From assembly GCA_015231595.1 (NCBI GenBank), contig JADGBH010000047.1, forward strand, positions 1 through 34,473: a stretch of DNA of 34,473 nucleotides, given 5' to 3'. Below are positions 1 through 7,824 of this stretch, piece by piece. Made by a program: the position numbers and the translations under genes. The notes below the pieces were generated by a model. The model did not search any database and was not told the origin of the DNA. It worked only from the letters and a program-made list of their open reading frames with translations. Source of the DNA: Desulfobacterales bacterium. Its GTDB lineage: Bacteria; Desulfobacterota; Desulfobacteria; Desulfobacterales; JADGBH01. Numbering within the stretch: the first letter of the stretch is position 1; each line of letters opens with the position of its first letter.

Positions 1-48
1 AAAAAATATTTAAATAAAATTATACAAAAAAGGCTTTAATAAATTAAA

Positions 49-1542
49 ATGGAAGATATCATATTATTCGTTGACGATGAAGAAGGTATCTGTAAAGTAA
101 TGAGTATGGTTTTAGCAGATATCGGCTATAAAGTTATTACTGCTCATAATGGCGAAGACGCTTTAAAAATTTTTAAAAAAGTAAAACCTTTTATAGTTAT
201 TAGCGATATCAAAATGCCAGGTATGGACGGGATAGAGCTTCTAAAACACATAAAAAATGAATGCCGCGAAACTGAAGTTATAATAATAAGCGGTCATGCT
301 GATATAAATATTGCTATAAAAAGTTTGAAATATGAAGCGGCTGACTTCATATTAAAACCAATTGACGGTGAAGCTTTAGAAATAGCCCTTAAAAGAGCAA
401 AAGAAAAAATCGAAAATCGTAAAAAATTAAAAGAATATACAGAACGCCTTGAAGAACTTGTAGAGGAAAAATCTGCTCAAATAATAGAAAATGAAAGAAT
501 AGCAGCTCAAAAATATCAAAAACTTTTTGATGAAGTTCCTTGTTATATATCTGTTCAAAATAAAAATTTTGTAATTACTGCATCAAACAGAAGATTTAAA
601 GAAGATTTTGGAGAAGGAATAGGTTCTCCATGTTATCAAGTTTACAAACACAGGACAGAACCCTGTATTGACTGCCCCCTTTTAAAAACTTTTGAAGATG
701 GAAATGCCTATCAATCCGAAACGGTTGTTACTTCAAAAACATTTGAGCAATATAATGTTCTCACATGGACGGCACCGATTTATGACAATAATGGAAAAAT
801 ATCACAGGTTATGGAAATGTCTACTAATATAACCCAAATAAGAAAGCTTCAAGATCATCTATCATCTTTAGGAATGCTAATCGGTTCAATATCTCACAGC
901 ATAAAAGGCCTTCTTACAGGGCTCGATGGAGGCATGTATCTTCTTAATGCAGGCTTTGTAGAAGATGACAAAACTCAAATTTCCGAAGGATGGGAAATAG
1001 TAAAGCTTACTATAGGAAGAATTCGTAAGATGGTTCTTGATATTCTATATTACGCCAAAGAAAGGGAACTAAAATGGGAAAAAGTTGATGCATTAAGTTT
1101 TGCAAATGAAATTGCTGTTACAGTTGAACCAAAAATTCAAAATTATAATATTGAATTTATTAAAGAATTTGATACATCAGGAGGGATATTTGAAATTGAT
1201 CCTGGAGTTATACACTCAGCTTTAATAAATATACTTGAAAACGCAATCGATGCATGTATCGATGATAAATCTAAAAAATCCCATAAAATTTTTTTTGGTT
1301 TAAAACAAGAAGAGGACCACGTTTTATTCATTATTTCCGACAATGGAATAGGCATGGACAGAGAAACAAAAGAAAAATTATTCACCTTATTTTTTTCATC
1401 AAAAGGTCATAGAGGAACAGGTTTAGGGCTTTTTATCACTAATAAAATAATTGAACAGCATGGAGGAACAATTATAGTAGAATCTAAAAGTTTTGAAGGC
1501 TCTAAATTTATAATAAAATTGCCTAAATGGATGGCTACATGA
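49..1542 (+). CDS. Hybrid sensor kinase: receiver - Cys-rich PAS - histidine kinase
   Basis: Cytoplasmic signalling protein of 497 residues with no membrane segment. Residues 1-120 form a receiver domain (acidic pair D9/D10, phospho-acceptor D53, S81, K103). A coiled coil spans about 115-155. A PAS-like domain at about 158-265 carries C195, C206 and C209 in a pattern GSPC...EPCIDCP that suggests a redox or Fe-S function. The kinase core has H283 in an H-box (SISHSIKG), N-box N394/N398, DNGIGMD (431-437) and GTGLGL (456-461). No clear ribosome binding site precedes the ATG, and only 48 bases upstream are visible. In Desulfovibrio a sensor kinase also lies next to the tmc genes, so a role in regulating electron transfer is inferred. 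Its partner could be either of the single receiver proteins at 3618 and 7825. Confidence 0.9.
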   Translation: MEDIILFVDDEEGICKVMSMVLADIGYKVITAHNGEDALKIFKKVKPFIVISDIKMPGMDGIELLKHIKNECRETEVIIISGHADINIAIKSLKYEAADFILKPIDGEALEIALKRAKEKIENRKKLKEYTERLEELVEEKSAQIIENERIAAQKYQKLFDEVPCYISVQNKNFVITASNRRFKEDFGEGIGSPCYQVYKHRTEPCIDCPLLKTFEDGNAYQSETVVTSKTFEQYNVLTWTAPIYDNNGKISQVMEMSTNITQIRKLQDHLSSLGMLIGSISHSIKGLLTGLDGGMYLLNAGFVEDDKTQISEGWEIVKLTIGRIRKMVLDILYYAKERELKWEKVDALSFANEIAVTVEPKIQNYNIEFIKEFDTSGGIFEIDPGVIHSALINILENAIDACIDDKSKKSHKIFFGLKQEEDHVLFIISDNGIGMDRETKEKLFTLFFSSKGHRGTGLGLFITNKIIEQHGGTIIVESKSFEGSKFIIKLPKWMAT

Positions 1543-1580
1543 CAAGAAAAATATTTTTGTTAATTTGTAAAATCATCTTA

Positions 1581-1612
1581 TCCCCTCTCCCTTGACGGGA
1601 GATGGTTAGGGT
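1581..1612. repeat. Dispersed hairpin repeat, copy 1
   Basis: TCTCCC-ttgac-GGGAGA forms a short hairpin. The 32-base stretch matches 8280-8311 at 30 of 32 positions, so it is a dispersed intergenic repeat. Repeats of this kind (CCCTCTCCC...GGGAGAGGGTTAGGG) are found between genes in many bacteria. Confidence 0.75.
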
Positions 1613-1630
1613 CAATGCTGTTTAATTAAC

Positions 1631-1701
1631 AGGACGCTCCTACGGAGCTGAAATTTGGGGTTTACTAAAATTGCTACAAACAGGTCGCTCCTAACGGAGC
1701 T
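1631..1701. repeat. Pair of GCTCC-GGAGC palindromic repeats
   Basis: Two near-identical units lie 51 bases apart: 1631-1649 (AGGACGCTCCTACGGAGCT) and 1682-1701 (AGGTCGCTCCTAACGGAGCT). Each contains the palindrome GCTCC/GGAGC with a 3-4 base loop. They are intergenic, have no coding potential, and look like REP-type repeats. Confidence 0.65.
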
Positions 1702-1740
1702 AAAAAAACAAAGCACGTTTAGAAATAGCCGAAATTTAAA

Positions 1741-1835
1741 ATAAAAAATGATATGTTATTCAGATGATTAAGGCTAAAAATATTAGAGATACAAGTTTTG
1801 CTATCTAAAAATAGAAATGATATGTCATTTTTAAT
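1741..1835. repeat. AT-rich dispersed element, copy 1
   Basis: The core at 1770-1807 matches 29716-29754 at about 34 of 39 positions with a single one-base gap. In this copy the core is bracketed by AAAAATGATATGTTATT-like arms that are roughly inverted (about 1745-1761 and 1815-1832). It could be a small non-autonomous element or a structured RNA. The core can pair GCTAAAA with TTTTGC in part. Confidence 0.45.
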
Positions 1836-1916
1836 CTACATTCCTCACCACAAAACTACCATATCCTTATTGACATAAGTACCAATATATTACATTGATC
1901 TATAATTTCTGAAATA

Positions 1917-1960
1917 TTATGCAACATAATGCAACATTGCAACTATTTTATGTTGCATAA
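1917..1960. promoter_or_regulatory. Putative enhancer site: 13-bp inverted repeat upstream of a sigma54 promoter
   Basis: TTATGCAACATAA (1917-1929) and its exact reverse complement TTATGTTGCATAA (1948-1960) are 31 bases apart, about three helical turns. Additional TGCAA half-sites lie at 1930, 1938 and 1962. The site is about 50-95 bases upstream of the -24/-12 promoter, which is where sigma54 activators bind. The cognate activator is not evident in this window. Confidence 0.6.
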
Positions 1961-2007
1961 CTGCAATCATATCGAACACAAATGCCCATTTTACTGATAT
2001 CTCCAGA

Positions 2008-2024
2008 TTGGCATGGTTAATGCT
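2008..2024 (+). promoter_or_regulatory. Sigma54 (-24/-12) promoter for the tmc gene cluster
   Basis: TTGGCATGGTTAATGCT has GG at 2010-2011 and GC at 2022-2023, the obligatory 12-base spacing of sigma54 promoters. It matches TTGGCA-N-(A/T)TGC well. Transcription would start near 2035, about 20 bases before the ATG at 2057, which has its own AAGGAG site. Confidence 0.65.
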
Positions 2025-2056
2025 CTTAGAGTATAGACAGCATAAGGAGATAGATT

Positions 2057-2593
2057 ATGAATTCAGTTATATTAAGTAAAGACGGTTCAATAAATCACAA
2101 TGGTCAGATTGTTGAATCAGTTTCATTAATGTTTTTACCATTCACAATTGAGTTAGAAGATGGCTACGATTTAAGAAGTTATTTTGAGATGTTCAAAAAA
2201 TATCCGTTATTTGCTGATATTAATGATTTTTTTCCATCTTATTTAAAGCAGTATGATTTATGCTTAGGTAAAAAAATTTATCCAGAAAATTTTGACTGTC
2301 TTGAGTTTACCAAAAATGTTGAAATGATAGGTTTTCCAGGAGAACCACGGCTTGAAATATTTATTTCTTTCCACGGGCTCATCGGAAATGATTCCCATGA
2401 AATTAAGTATGTCCCTTTGGAAAATTTATTAAATATACCCATTAAGCTCGGTAAACTTAAACATATAATTTTTGGGGATAAGGTAGATGTTTTTGAGTTT
2501 AACACATTTTTTAATTTATTTGAATTTATTGATGGTATTGCTTGGGAGCTTAGTTTTCATGGTTCTCCAATGCAATGCCAAATAAGAAAATAA
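2057..2593 (+). CDS. Conserved-looking hypothetical protein at the head of the tmc operon
   Basis: 178 residues, no signal peptide or membrane segment, no motif I recognise. It is acidic and rich in Phe/Leu, and its middle part (about 95-150) reads like alternating beta strands. The start is supported by AAGGAG nine bases upstream and by the sigma54 promoter just before it. It lies 19 bases before the universal stress protein gene. A hypothetical gene also lies between the universal stress gene and tmcA in Desulfovibrio vulgaris; whether the two are homologous cannot be judged here. Function unknown. Confidence 0.8.
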   Translation: MNSVILSKDGSINHNGQIVESVSLMFLPFTIELEDGYDLRSYFEMFKKYPLFADINDFFPSYLKQYDLCLGKKIYPENFDCLEFTKNVEMIGFPGEPRLEIFISFHGLIGNDSHEIKYVPLENLLNIPIKLGKLKHIIFGDKVDVFEFNTFFNLFEFIDGIAWELSFHGSPMQCQIRK

Positions 2594-2612
2594 TAGAATA
2601 AGGAGGTAAATT

Positions 2613-3536
2613 ATGTTTGAAAAAATTTTATTCGCAACAACCGCATCTCCAGCCTGTGATGCTGGCGCTAACGTAGCCTTTGATTTAGCAAAAAAATACA
2701 ATTCAAAACTTTATGTTTTCCATGTGTTAGGTATGCCATCAAGAGGATTCGGTTCTTTGGTTGTAGACAGCAGAACAGGAGAACAGGAGAATTATGATCA
2801 AGACTATATTGATTGGGTAAAAGAAGAAATGAAAAATACCTATTCAAAACAAATAGCCGATGCTAAAAATGTTCAGATTGAAACCTGCTCAGGAAATCCG
2901 CCAAGAGAAATTTTAAGAATTGCTCGAAAAGAAGACATAGACCTTATTGTCATGGGTTCCCATACAAGAAAAGAAGAAATAGGAGCAAGCCGCTATAGAA
3001 ATGTTGCCGGAAATACTATGCAAAATGTCGCTAAGGCTGCCAGATGTCCAGTTCTTATTGTAAATAGGCCATGCACAACATGCTTTTGGTATTTCTCAAA
3101 TATTATATTTGGAACCGATTTCTCTAAAGCCTCCTATTCTGCTTTTTTATTTGCATATAAAACAGCAAAAGCGATAGGATGCAAACTCCATATTTTCCAT
3201 GCTCTTGATATAAGCTCAATGTATTCTGGAAAGGTTATTTCCCAAGAAGAAATCGAAAAGCAGATAAAAGAAGCTCGGAAAAAAATGGAAGAAACTTATG
3301 TATCAAAAATGGAAGATTTTGATAATTATTCCTTAGAAGTATGGGAAGGCGTCCCGTATGTTGAGATTTTAAAATTTTCAAGGGCAAAAAGCGGTGATTT
3401 AGTTGTTCTTGCTCATCATACAAGGGAGATTGATCCAGAAGAGGCTATACTTGGAAGTACTGTGGAACAAGTAGTTTTACGTTCAACTTGTCCGGTCGCT
3501 AGCGTAAATCATCCTGATAAAGTTGAGCATATGTGA
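2613..3536 (+). CDS. Tandem-domain universal stress protein (UspA family)
   Basis: 307 residues with two UspA folds in tandem. Domain 1 (about 1-150) starts FEKILFATTAS and ends VAKAARCPVLIVN; domain 2 (about 160-302) starts NIIFGTDFS and ends RSTCPVASVN. Both keep the nucleotide-binding signature near their ends (GSHTRK...GNTMQNV and LGSTVEQVV), so ATP binding is likely. AGGAGG precedes the ATG. A two-domain UspA gene is a regular neighbour of tmc genes in sulfate reducers, suggesting energy-stress adaptation linked to the complex. Cytoplasmic. Confidence 0.93.
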   Translation: MFEKILFATTASPACDAGANVAFDLAKKYNSKLYVFHVLGMPSRGFGSLVVDSRTGEQENYDQDYIDWVKEEMKNTYSKQIADAKNVQIETCSGNPPREILRIARKEDIDLIVMGSHTRKEEIGASRYRNVAGNTMQNVAKAARCPVLIVNRPCTTCFWYFSNIIFGTDFSKASYSAFLFAYKTAKAIGCKLHIFHALDISSMYSGKVISQEEIEKQIKEARKKMEETYVSKMEDFDNYSLEVWEGVPYVEILKFSRAKSGDLVVLAHHTREIDPEEAILGSTVEQVVLRSTCPVASVNHPDKVEHM

Positions 3537-3617
3537 ATTTATATATCGGGGTAAAAAATTTATGATTTTCGGTATAGCCTTATAACCTTATTAAACATTT
3601 ATATTATGGATTAAAAA

Positions 3618-4019
3618 ATGGAAAACAAAAAAACTATCCTTATTGTAGATGACGAAATGGATATGAGGATATTTCTATCTACTTTAGTTGAAACAAGTGG
3701 TTATAAACCGATTGTTTGCCGAGATGGAAGCGAAGGCATAGAAAAAGCATTAAAAATAAAGCCGAGCCTTATAATACTTGATGTTATGATGCCAAAAGAA
3801 GGAGGCGTTCACATGTATTATAACGTTAGAACTAATCATGAATTAAAAAATACTCCGATAATAATTCTTTCAGCAATAGCTCAAAAAACATTTAATCACT
3901 ATATAAAAATGCTTAATGTAAGAACAGAAGAATCAATTCCTGCTCCTGAAGCATATATGGAAAAACCTCCAGAAGCAGAAGAATTAATCAAAATAATTAA
4001 AGAACTTATCGGCCAATAG
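3618..4019 (+). CDS. Stand-alone response regulator receiver protein
   Basis: 133 residues, a single CheY-like receiver without an output domain. Acidic pocket D11/D12, phospho-acceptor D55 (ILDVMMP), S85 and K116 (MEKPP). There is an insertion of about 15 residues between beta4 and the conserved lysine (about 90-110: HYIKMLNVRTEESIPAPE), also typical of short receivers next to tmc genes. It lies 81 bases after the UspA gene and 18 bases before tmcD. The likely phosphodonor is the hybrid kinase at 49-1542 or an unlinked kinase. Confidence 0.92.
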   Translation: MENKKTILIVDDEMDMRIFLSTLVETSGYKPIVCRDGSEGIEKALKIKPSLIILDVMMPKEGGVHMYYNVRTNHELKNTPIIILSAIAQKTFNHYIKMLNVRTEESIPAPEAYMEKPPEAEELIKIIKELIGQ

Positions 4020-4037
4020 TTTAAGGAGAATCAAAAG

Positions 4038-5303
4038 ATGCATAAAATAAACAATTGGGACTGGGAAATAGGAAAAAAATTTATTGCTGATATAGGTGAA
4101 TTAAAAAATATCTATGATTATGTAGAAGAGCCTTATATAAGTCCTGACGGAGAAAAAATTGCTGCTGTTGTAAAAAAAGATGAAGCAGAATTTACAGCTT
4201 GTGTAAACGGAGAAATTTGGAAAAATATTTTCGAAAGAATCTGGAATTTAAGATTTACCCCTGACAACAGACTTTACGGATTTGTATCTGACACAGGAGA
4301 ATGGACATTAGCTGTTGATGATACACTTTGGGAAAATAGATTTGATTTTATATGGGATGCCAAAGTTTCAGAAGATGGAAAAAACATCGCTGCTGCTGCA
4401 AAAAGAGGAATGAGATATTGTGCTGTAGTAAATGACTCTGTATGGGAAACGGATTTTTATCATATTACTAACCTTATCATAAGCAAAGAAGGAAAAACTG
4501 CTGCATCTGTTCAGACTGTTCCTTTAAAAGAAGGAGAGATTACAAAATTTCAAACAGGCTGTTTTTCAGCGGCAGTTGACGGAAAGGTATGGGATAAAAA
4601 TTTTATCAATGTATGGAAAATGTCTTTCAGCCCTGACGGTAAAAATATTGCCGCAGAAGTCAGGACGAGTCTTTATGATTATACAATTGCTATAAATGGA
4701 ATTCCTTGGAGCAAATCATTTCAAGCAAAAGCAATATGGAAACCTGTTTTTCATCCTTTCGATGGAACAGTTACAGCTCCAGCTATAGTAAATGGGAAAT
4801 GGACTCTTGTTAAAAATGGTGATGTCTTATGGAAAAATAATTTTGTTCAACTATGGCACCATTGTTACAGCCGTTCAGGTAAAAACATTGCTGCAATTGT
4901 AGCGCCTAAATTTGGAGAATGGACTGTAGCTGTAAACGGAAAAACTTGGAAACAAACCTTTGACGAGTTGGTAGCATCCATTGTTTTTAGCCCTGACGAA
5001 AATAAAGTTGCATGCATAGCAAAAGATTCAGGGAGATGGTATCTTTCTGTTAATGGAAATACATGGGATACATCATTTAGCATGTTATGGGAACCAGTAT
5101 TCAGTCCAGATGGAAATAGAGTCGCTGTAAAAGGAGAAAAAAATGGAAATTATGGTATTTTTCTTGACGGAAAGACTTTAAGAGAAGGCTTTAGCGCTAT
5201 AGGCGAACCTGTTTTCAGTCCTGACGGTAAGAAAATATTAATTAAAGGCGTTGAAAAGGGTAAAAATAAAGGAAAATATTATCGTGAAATAATTAATATA
5301 TGA
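4038..5303 (+). CDS. tmcD: TmcD, Trp-rich beta-propeller-like subunit of the Tmc complex
   Basis: 421 residues composed of eight to nine repeats of roughly 40-50 residues. Each repeat pairs an SPDGKxIAA-type strand with a (V/I)NGxxW-type strand (for example AVNGKTW, SVNGNTW, AVDGKVW); the last repeat has lost the Trp. This is the tryptophan-rich repeat protein TmcD. There is no signal peptide, so it should sit on the cytoplasmic side, as assigned for the Desulfovibrio protein. The repeats probably fold as a beta-propeller. No cofactor motif is seen. AAGGAG precedes the ATG and tmcC follows after 22 bases. Confidence 0.85.
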   Translation: MHKINNWDWEIGKKFIADIGELKNIYDYVEEPYISPDGEKIAAVVKKDEAEFTACVNGEIWKNIFERIWNLRFTPDNRLYGFVSDTGEWTLAVDDTLWENRFDFIWDAKVSEDGKNIAAAAKRGMRYCAVVNDSVWETDFYHITNLIISKEGKTAASVQTVPLKEGEITKFQTGCFSAAVDGKVWDKNFINVWKMSFSPDGKNIAAEVRTSLYDYTIAINGIPWSKSFQAKAIWKPVFHPFDGTVTAPAIVNGKWTLVKNGDVLWKNNFVQLWHHCYSRSGKNIAAIVAPKFGEWTVAVNGKTWKQTFDELVASIVFSPDENKVACIAKDSGRWYLSVNGNTWDTSFSMLWEPVFSPDGNRVAVKGEKNGNYGIFLDGKTLREGFSAIGEPVFSPDGKKILIKGVEKGKNKGKYYREIINI

Positions 5304-5325
5304 TATTTTTAAGGAGAATAAAATT

Positions 5326-5985
5326 ATGCACAACATATACAACTTTGTAAGCGGGCCTTTAGTATGGATTGCTTTTATAATTTTTATTGGAGGCAGTATT
5401 TACAGGCTTATATCCATGGGACTGCTCGCTCGTAAAAAAGATTACGCAATATATGAATATTACAGTCCGTTCTATGCTTTTCGTTCCATATTACATTGGA
5501 TAATTCCATTCGGAAGTACTAACATGAGAAATAATCCAATAATGACAACTGTAGCATTTATTTTTCATATTTGCCTTTTATTTGTTCCAATTTTTCTTTT
5601 TGCTCATATAATTTTAATAAAGGAATCTTGGAATATAAGTTGGTGGTTTATTTCAGATAATATAGCAGATATAATGACGTTAGTTGTTATCGCTTCCTGC
5701 ATTTTTTTTCTTATTAGAAGAAGAATTCGTAATGAAGTCAATTTTTTAACAACAACTTCTGATTATGTAGTACTCGCTATAGTTGCAGCTCCTTTTATTA
5801 CAGGATTTTGGACATATCACCAAATGCCAGGCCATGCTTTTATGGGAATTCTTCATATTTTATCAGGTGAAATTATGCTTGCCGCAATTCCGTTTACAAA
5901 ATTAAGCCACATGATTTTCTTTCCGTTTACCAGAGGATATATTGGTTCTGAATTCGGAAGTGTTAGAAAAGCAAGAGACTGGTAA
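5326..5985 (+). CDS. tmcC: TmcC, NarI-like membrane cytochrome b
   Basis: 219 residues with about five membrane helices (roughly 10-32, 72-98, 112-131, 144-163, 172-200). Candidate heme b ligands H81, H94, H165, H170, H177 and H195 lie in or at the ends of helices. It resembles the gamma subunit of respiratory nitrate reductase and of DsrMKJOP-type complexes. In the Tmc complex it passes electrons between periplasmic TmcA and the Fe-S protein TmcB. AAGGAG precedes the start. Tightly clustered between tmcD and tmcB. Confidence 0.92.
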   Translation: MHNIYNFVSGPLVWIAFIIFIGGSIYRLISMGLLARKKDYAIYEYYSPFYAFRSILHWIIPFGSTNMRNNPIMTTVAFIFHICLLFVPIFLFAHIILIKESWNISWWFISDNIADIMTLVVIASCIFFLIRRRIRNEVNFLTTTSDYVVLAIVAAPFITGFWTYHQMPGHAFMGILHILSGEIMLAAIPFTKLSHMIFFPFTRGYIGSEFGSVRKARDW

Positions 5986-6043
5986 TAGTTATTTTTGAAT
6001 CAAAAAAATCGAAAAATTAAATTCACTGTAGGAGGTTTATTAA

Positions 6044-7375
6044 ATGACCACAGGAATAAAAGTAAAATCCAAGATTTTCGATTTAGGTTTGGATAAAGGC
6101 GTAGAAAAACTTAATTCTGAACAAATCGAAAAAACAATAAATAAAATGTTAAAGGAAGAAACCGGAGCTCGTTTTAAAACGTATGCTGAAATATGCGCCC
6201 ATTGCGGCTTATGCTCTGAAGCCTGTCATTTTTATCTTTCCAATGATAAAGATCCAAAGTTTTCTCCGGCAGGAAAGGTAAAACAAACTATAAGCGTAAT
6301 TTTAGAAAATAAAGGCAAAGTTGACTCTCAATTTATAAGAAATGCGGCTGAAATATGCTATACAGAATGCAATCTTTGCAAAAGATGCTCCATGTATTGC
6401 CCTTTCGGAATAGATATCGCATATATGATGTTGACAATGAGACGTATTTGCCACTTACTCGGTGTTACGCCTCAATATATTCAAGACACTGCCCACAGTC
6501 ATTCTGCTACATTGAATCAAATGTGGGTTAAAGATGATGAATGGATAGACAGCCTCCATTGGCAGGAAGACGAAGCAAGAGAAGAATTCCCAAATTTAAG
6601 AATACCCTTAGACAAAGAAGGTTCGGATGTTTTTTATTCGGTTATTGGACCTGAGCCTAAATTTAGAGCTCAACTCATTTATCAAGCCGCTGCTATCATG
6701 AATTCGGCTGGTATAGATTGGACAATGCCTTCAACTCCAGGATGGGATAATAGCGATATGTGCATGTATACTGGAGATAATGAAATGATGGGTCGATTAA
6801 AAAAAGTTCATTTTGAAACAGCTATTAGGCTTAAAACAAAAAGAATAGTTATGGGAGAATGCGGACATGCTTTTCGTTCAGTTTATGATATGGGAAATAG
6901 ATGGTTAGGCTGGAAAATGCCTCCAATCCCAGTAATTCATGCTATAGATTTTTATGATGAGCTTATTAATAAAGGTAAAATAAAAATAACCCATAAATAT
7001 GATAAACCAGTTACTCTGCACGATCCTTGTAATGTTATTCGAGGTCGAGGTTTACACGAAAAATCAAGATACATAACAAACTTTCTTTGTAACAGGTTTA
7101 TTGAAATGATTCCGAACAGGGAGCATAATTATTGTTGCAGTGCTGGTGGCGGAGTTATAAACTGCGGTCCTCCATTTAAAAATAAAAGAGTTGATGGAAA
7201 TAAAGTTAAAGCTGAGCAATTAAAAGAAGCATATAAAAAAGGAGCTCGTGTTTTAATAGCTCCATGCCATAATTGCCATGGCGGACTTGAAGATATAATT
7301 CATCATTATGGCATTGATATGGAAATTAAATTTTTTGGTGATATCATATATGAATTAATGGAAAAACCTCAATAA
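6044..7375 (+). CDS. tmcB: TmcB, HdrD-like iron-sulfur protein with CCG domains
   Basis: 443 residues. N-terminal ferredoxin-like part with two 4Fe-4S motifs: C51/C54/C57/C61 and C109/C112/C115/C119-P. The rest resembles the heterodisulfide reductase HdrD/glycolate oxidase GlpC fold with CCG-type elements: GECGHAF (271-277), HDPCN (326-330), CCSAGGG (364-370) and PCHNC (407-411). These normally bind a noncubane cluster. No membrane segment; expected on the cytoplasmic face bound to TmcC, where it would deliver electrons to a cytoplasmic acceptor that has not been settled. AGGAGG precedes the ATG. Confidence 0.93.
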   Translation: MTTGIKVKSKIFDLGLDKGVEKLNSEQIEKTINKMLKEETGARFKTYAEICAHCGLCSEACHFYLSNDKDPKFSPAGKVKQTISVILENKGKVDSQFIRNAAEICYTECNLCKRCSMYCPFGIDIAYMMLTMRRICHLLGVTPQYIQDTAHSHSATLNQMWVKDDEWIDSLHWQEDEAREEFPNLRIPLDKEGSDVFYSVIGPEPKFRAQLIYQAAAIMNSAGIDWTMPSTPGWDNSDMCMYTGDNEMMGRLKKVHFETAIRLKTKRIVMGECGHAFRSVYDMGNRWLGWKMPPIPVIHAIDFYDELINKGKIKITHKYDKPVTLHDPCNVIRGRGLHEKSRYITNFLCNRFIEMIPNREHNYCCSAGGGVINCGPPFKNKRVDGNKVKAEQLKEAYKKGARVLIAPCHNCHGGLEDIIHHYGIDMEIKFFGDIIYELMEKPQ

Positions 7376-7406
7376 ATGCATCTCAGTTATAAAAAGGAGA
7401 TTTTTA

Positions 7407-7787
7407 ATGACAAAAAAAAAATTAATGATTTATACAATTGCAATAATTTTGATTTTAATTTTTGGATTAAGTTATTCCCAAGAAGATGTAACAACACTTG
7501 AAGATAGTACTTTGACGACTTTGATGAGACCTGCTGTTTCTTTTAATCATGACGAACATAATGAAAAGGCAAATATTGTTGAATGCAATGTGTGTCACCA
7601 TGTATATGAAAACGGCTTAAAATCTGAAGATTCATCGTCAGAAGATATGGAATGTTCAGAGTGTCATGCTTCAAAAAAAGTTGATGATGTTGTTCCTCTT
7701 ATCGATGTTTATCATAAGAGATGTAAAAGTTGTCATATTGAGCAAAAAGCAGGGCCTGTTATGTGCAGCGAATGTCATCGGAAATAA
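7407..7787 (+). CDS. tmcA: TmcA, tetraheme cytochrome c3 (type II)
   Basis: 126 residues with an N-terminal hydrophobic segment (7-23) that would export it. No clear signal peptidase I site is obvious beyond SYSQ, so it could stay membrane-anchored. Four CxxCH heme-binding motifs: 60-64, 83-87, 106-110 and 120-124. Additional His residues (H48, H51, H65, H103) can serve as distal axial ligands, as in cytochrome c3. The mature part is acidic, consistent with type II c3, which accepts electrons from type I c3/hydrogenase in the periplasm. It is last of the four tmc genes here, the reverse of the Desulfovibrio order. Confidence 0.93.
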   Translation: MTKKKLMIYTIAIILILIFGLSYSQEDVTTLEDSTLTTLMRPAVSFNHDEHNEKANIVECNVCHHVYENGLKSEDSSSEDMECSECHASKKVDDVVPLIDVYHKRCKSCHIEQKAGPVMCSECHRK

Positions 7788-7824
7788 TAAAAAAATAATC
7801 TTTAAAATTAAAGAGAGGTATTTT

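Larger units (their letters stand above)
1543..2056. other. 514-base spacer with repeats and a sigma54 control region
   Basis: I see no credible gene here. From left to right it holds a CCCTCTCCC/GGGAGA hairpin repeat (1581-1612), two GCTCCTACGGAGC-type palindromes (1631-1649 and 1682-1701), a dispersed AT-rich element (about 1741-1835) that recurs at 29716, and a sigma54 promoter with upstream inverted repeat (1917-2024) in front of the tmc gene cluster. Confidence 0.75.

Noticed and set aside
1631..1701. CRISPR-like array from the two GCTCC/GGAGC units
   Set aside because: Only two units, each an 18-20 base palindrome. There is no third repeat, leader or cas gene, so they fit REP-type repeats better.
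7666..7824. Longer start for the receiver protein at 7825
   Set aside because: The extension overlaps tmcA in another frame and is unlike any receiver. The internal ATG at 7825 has a good ribosome binding site and begins the receiver fold.
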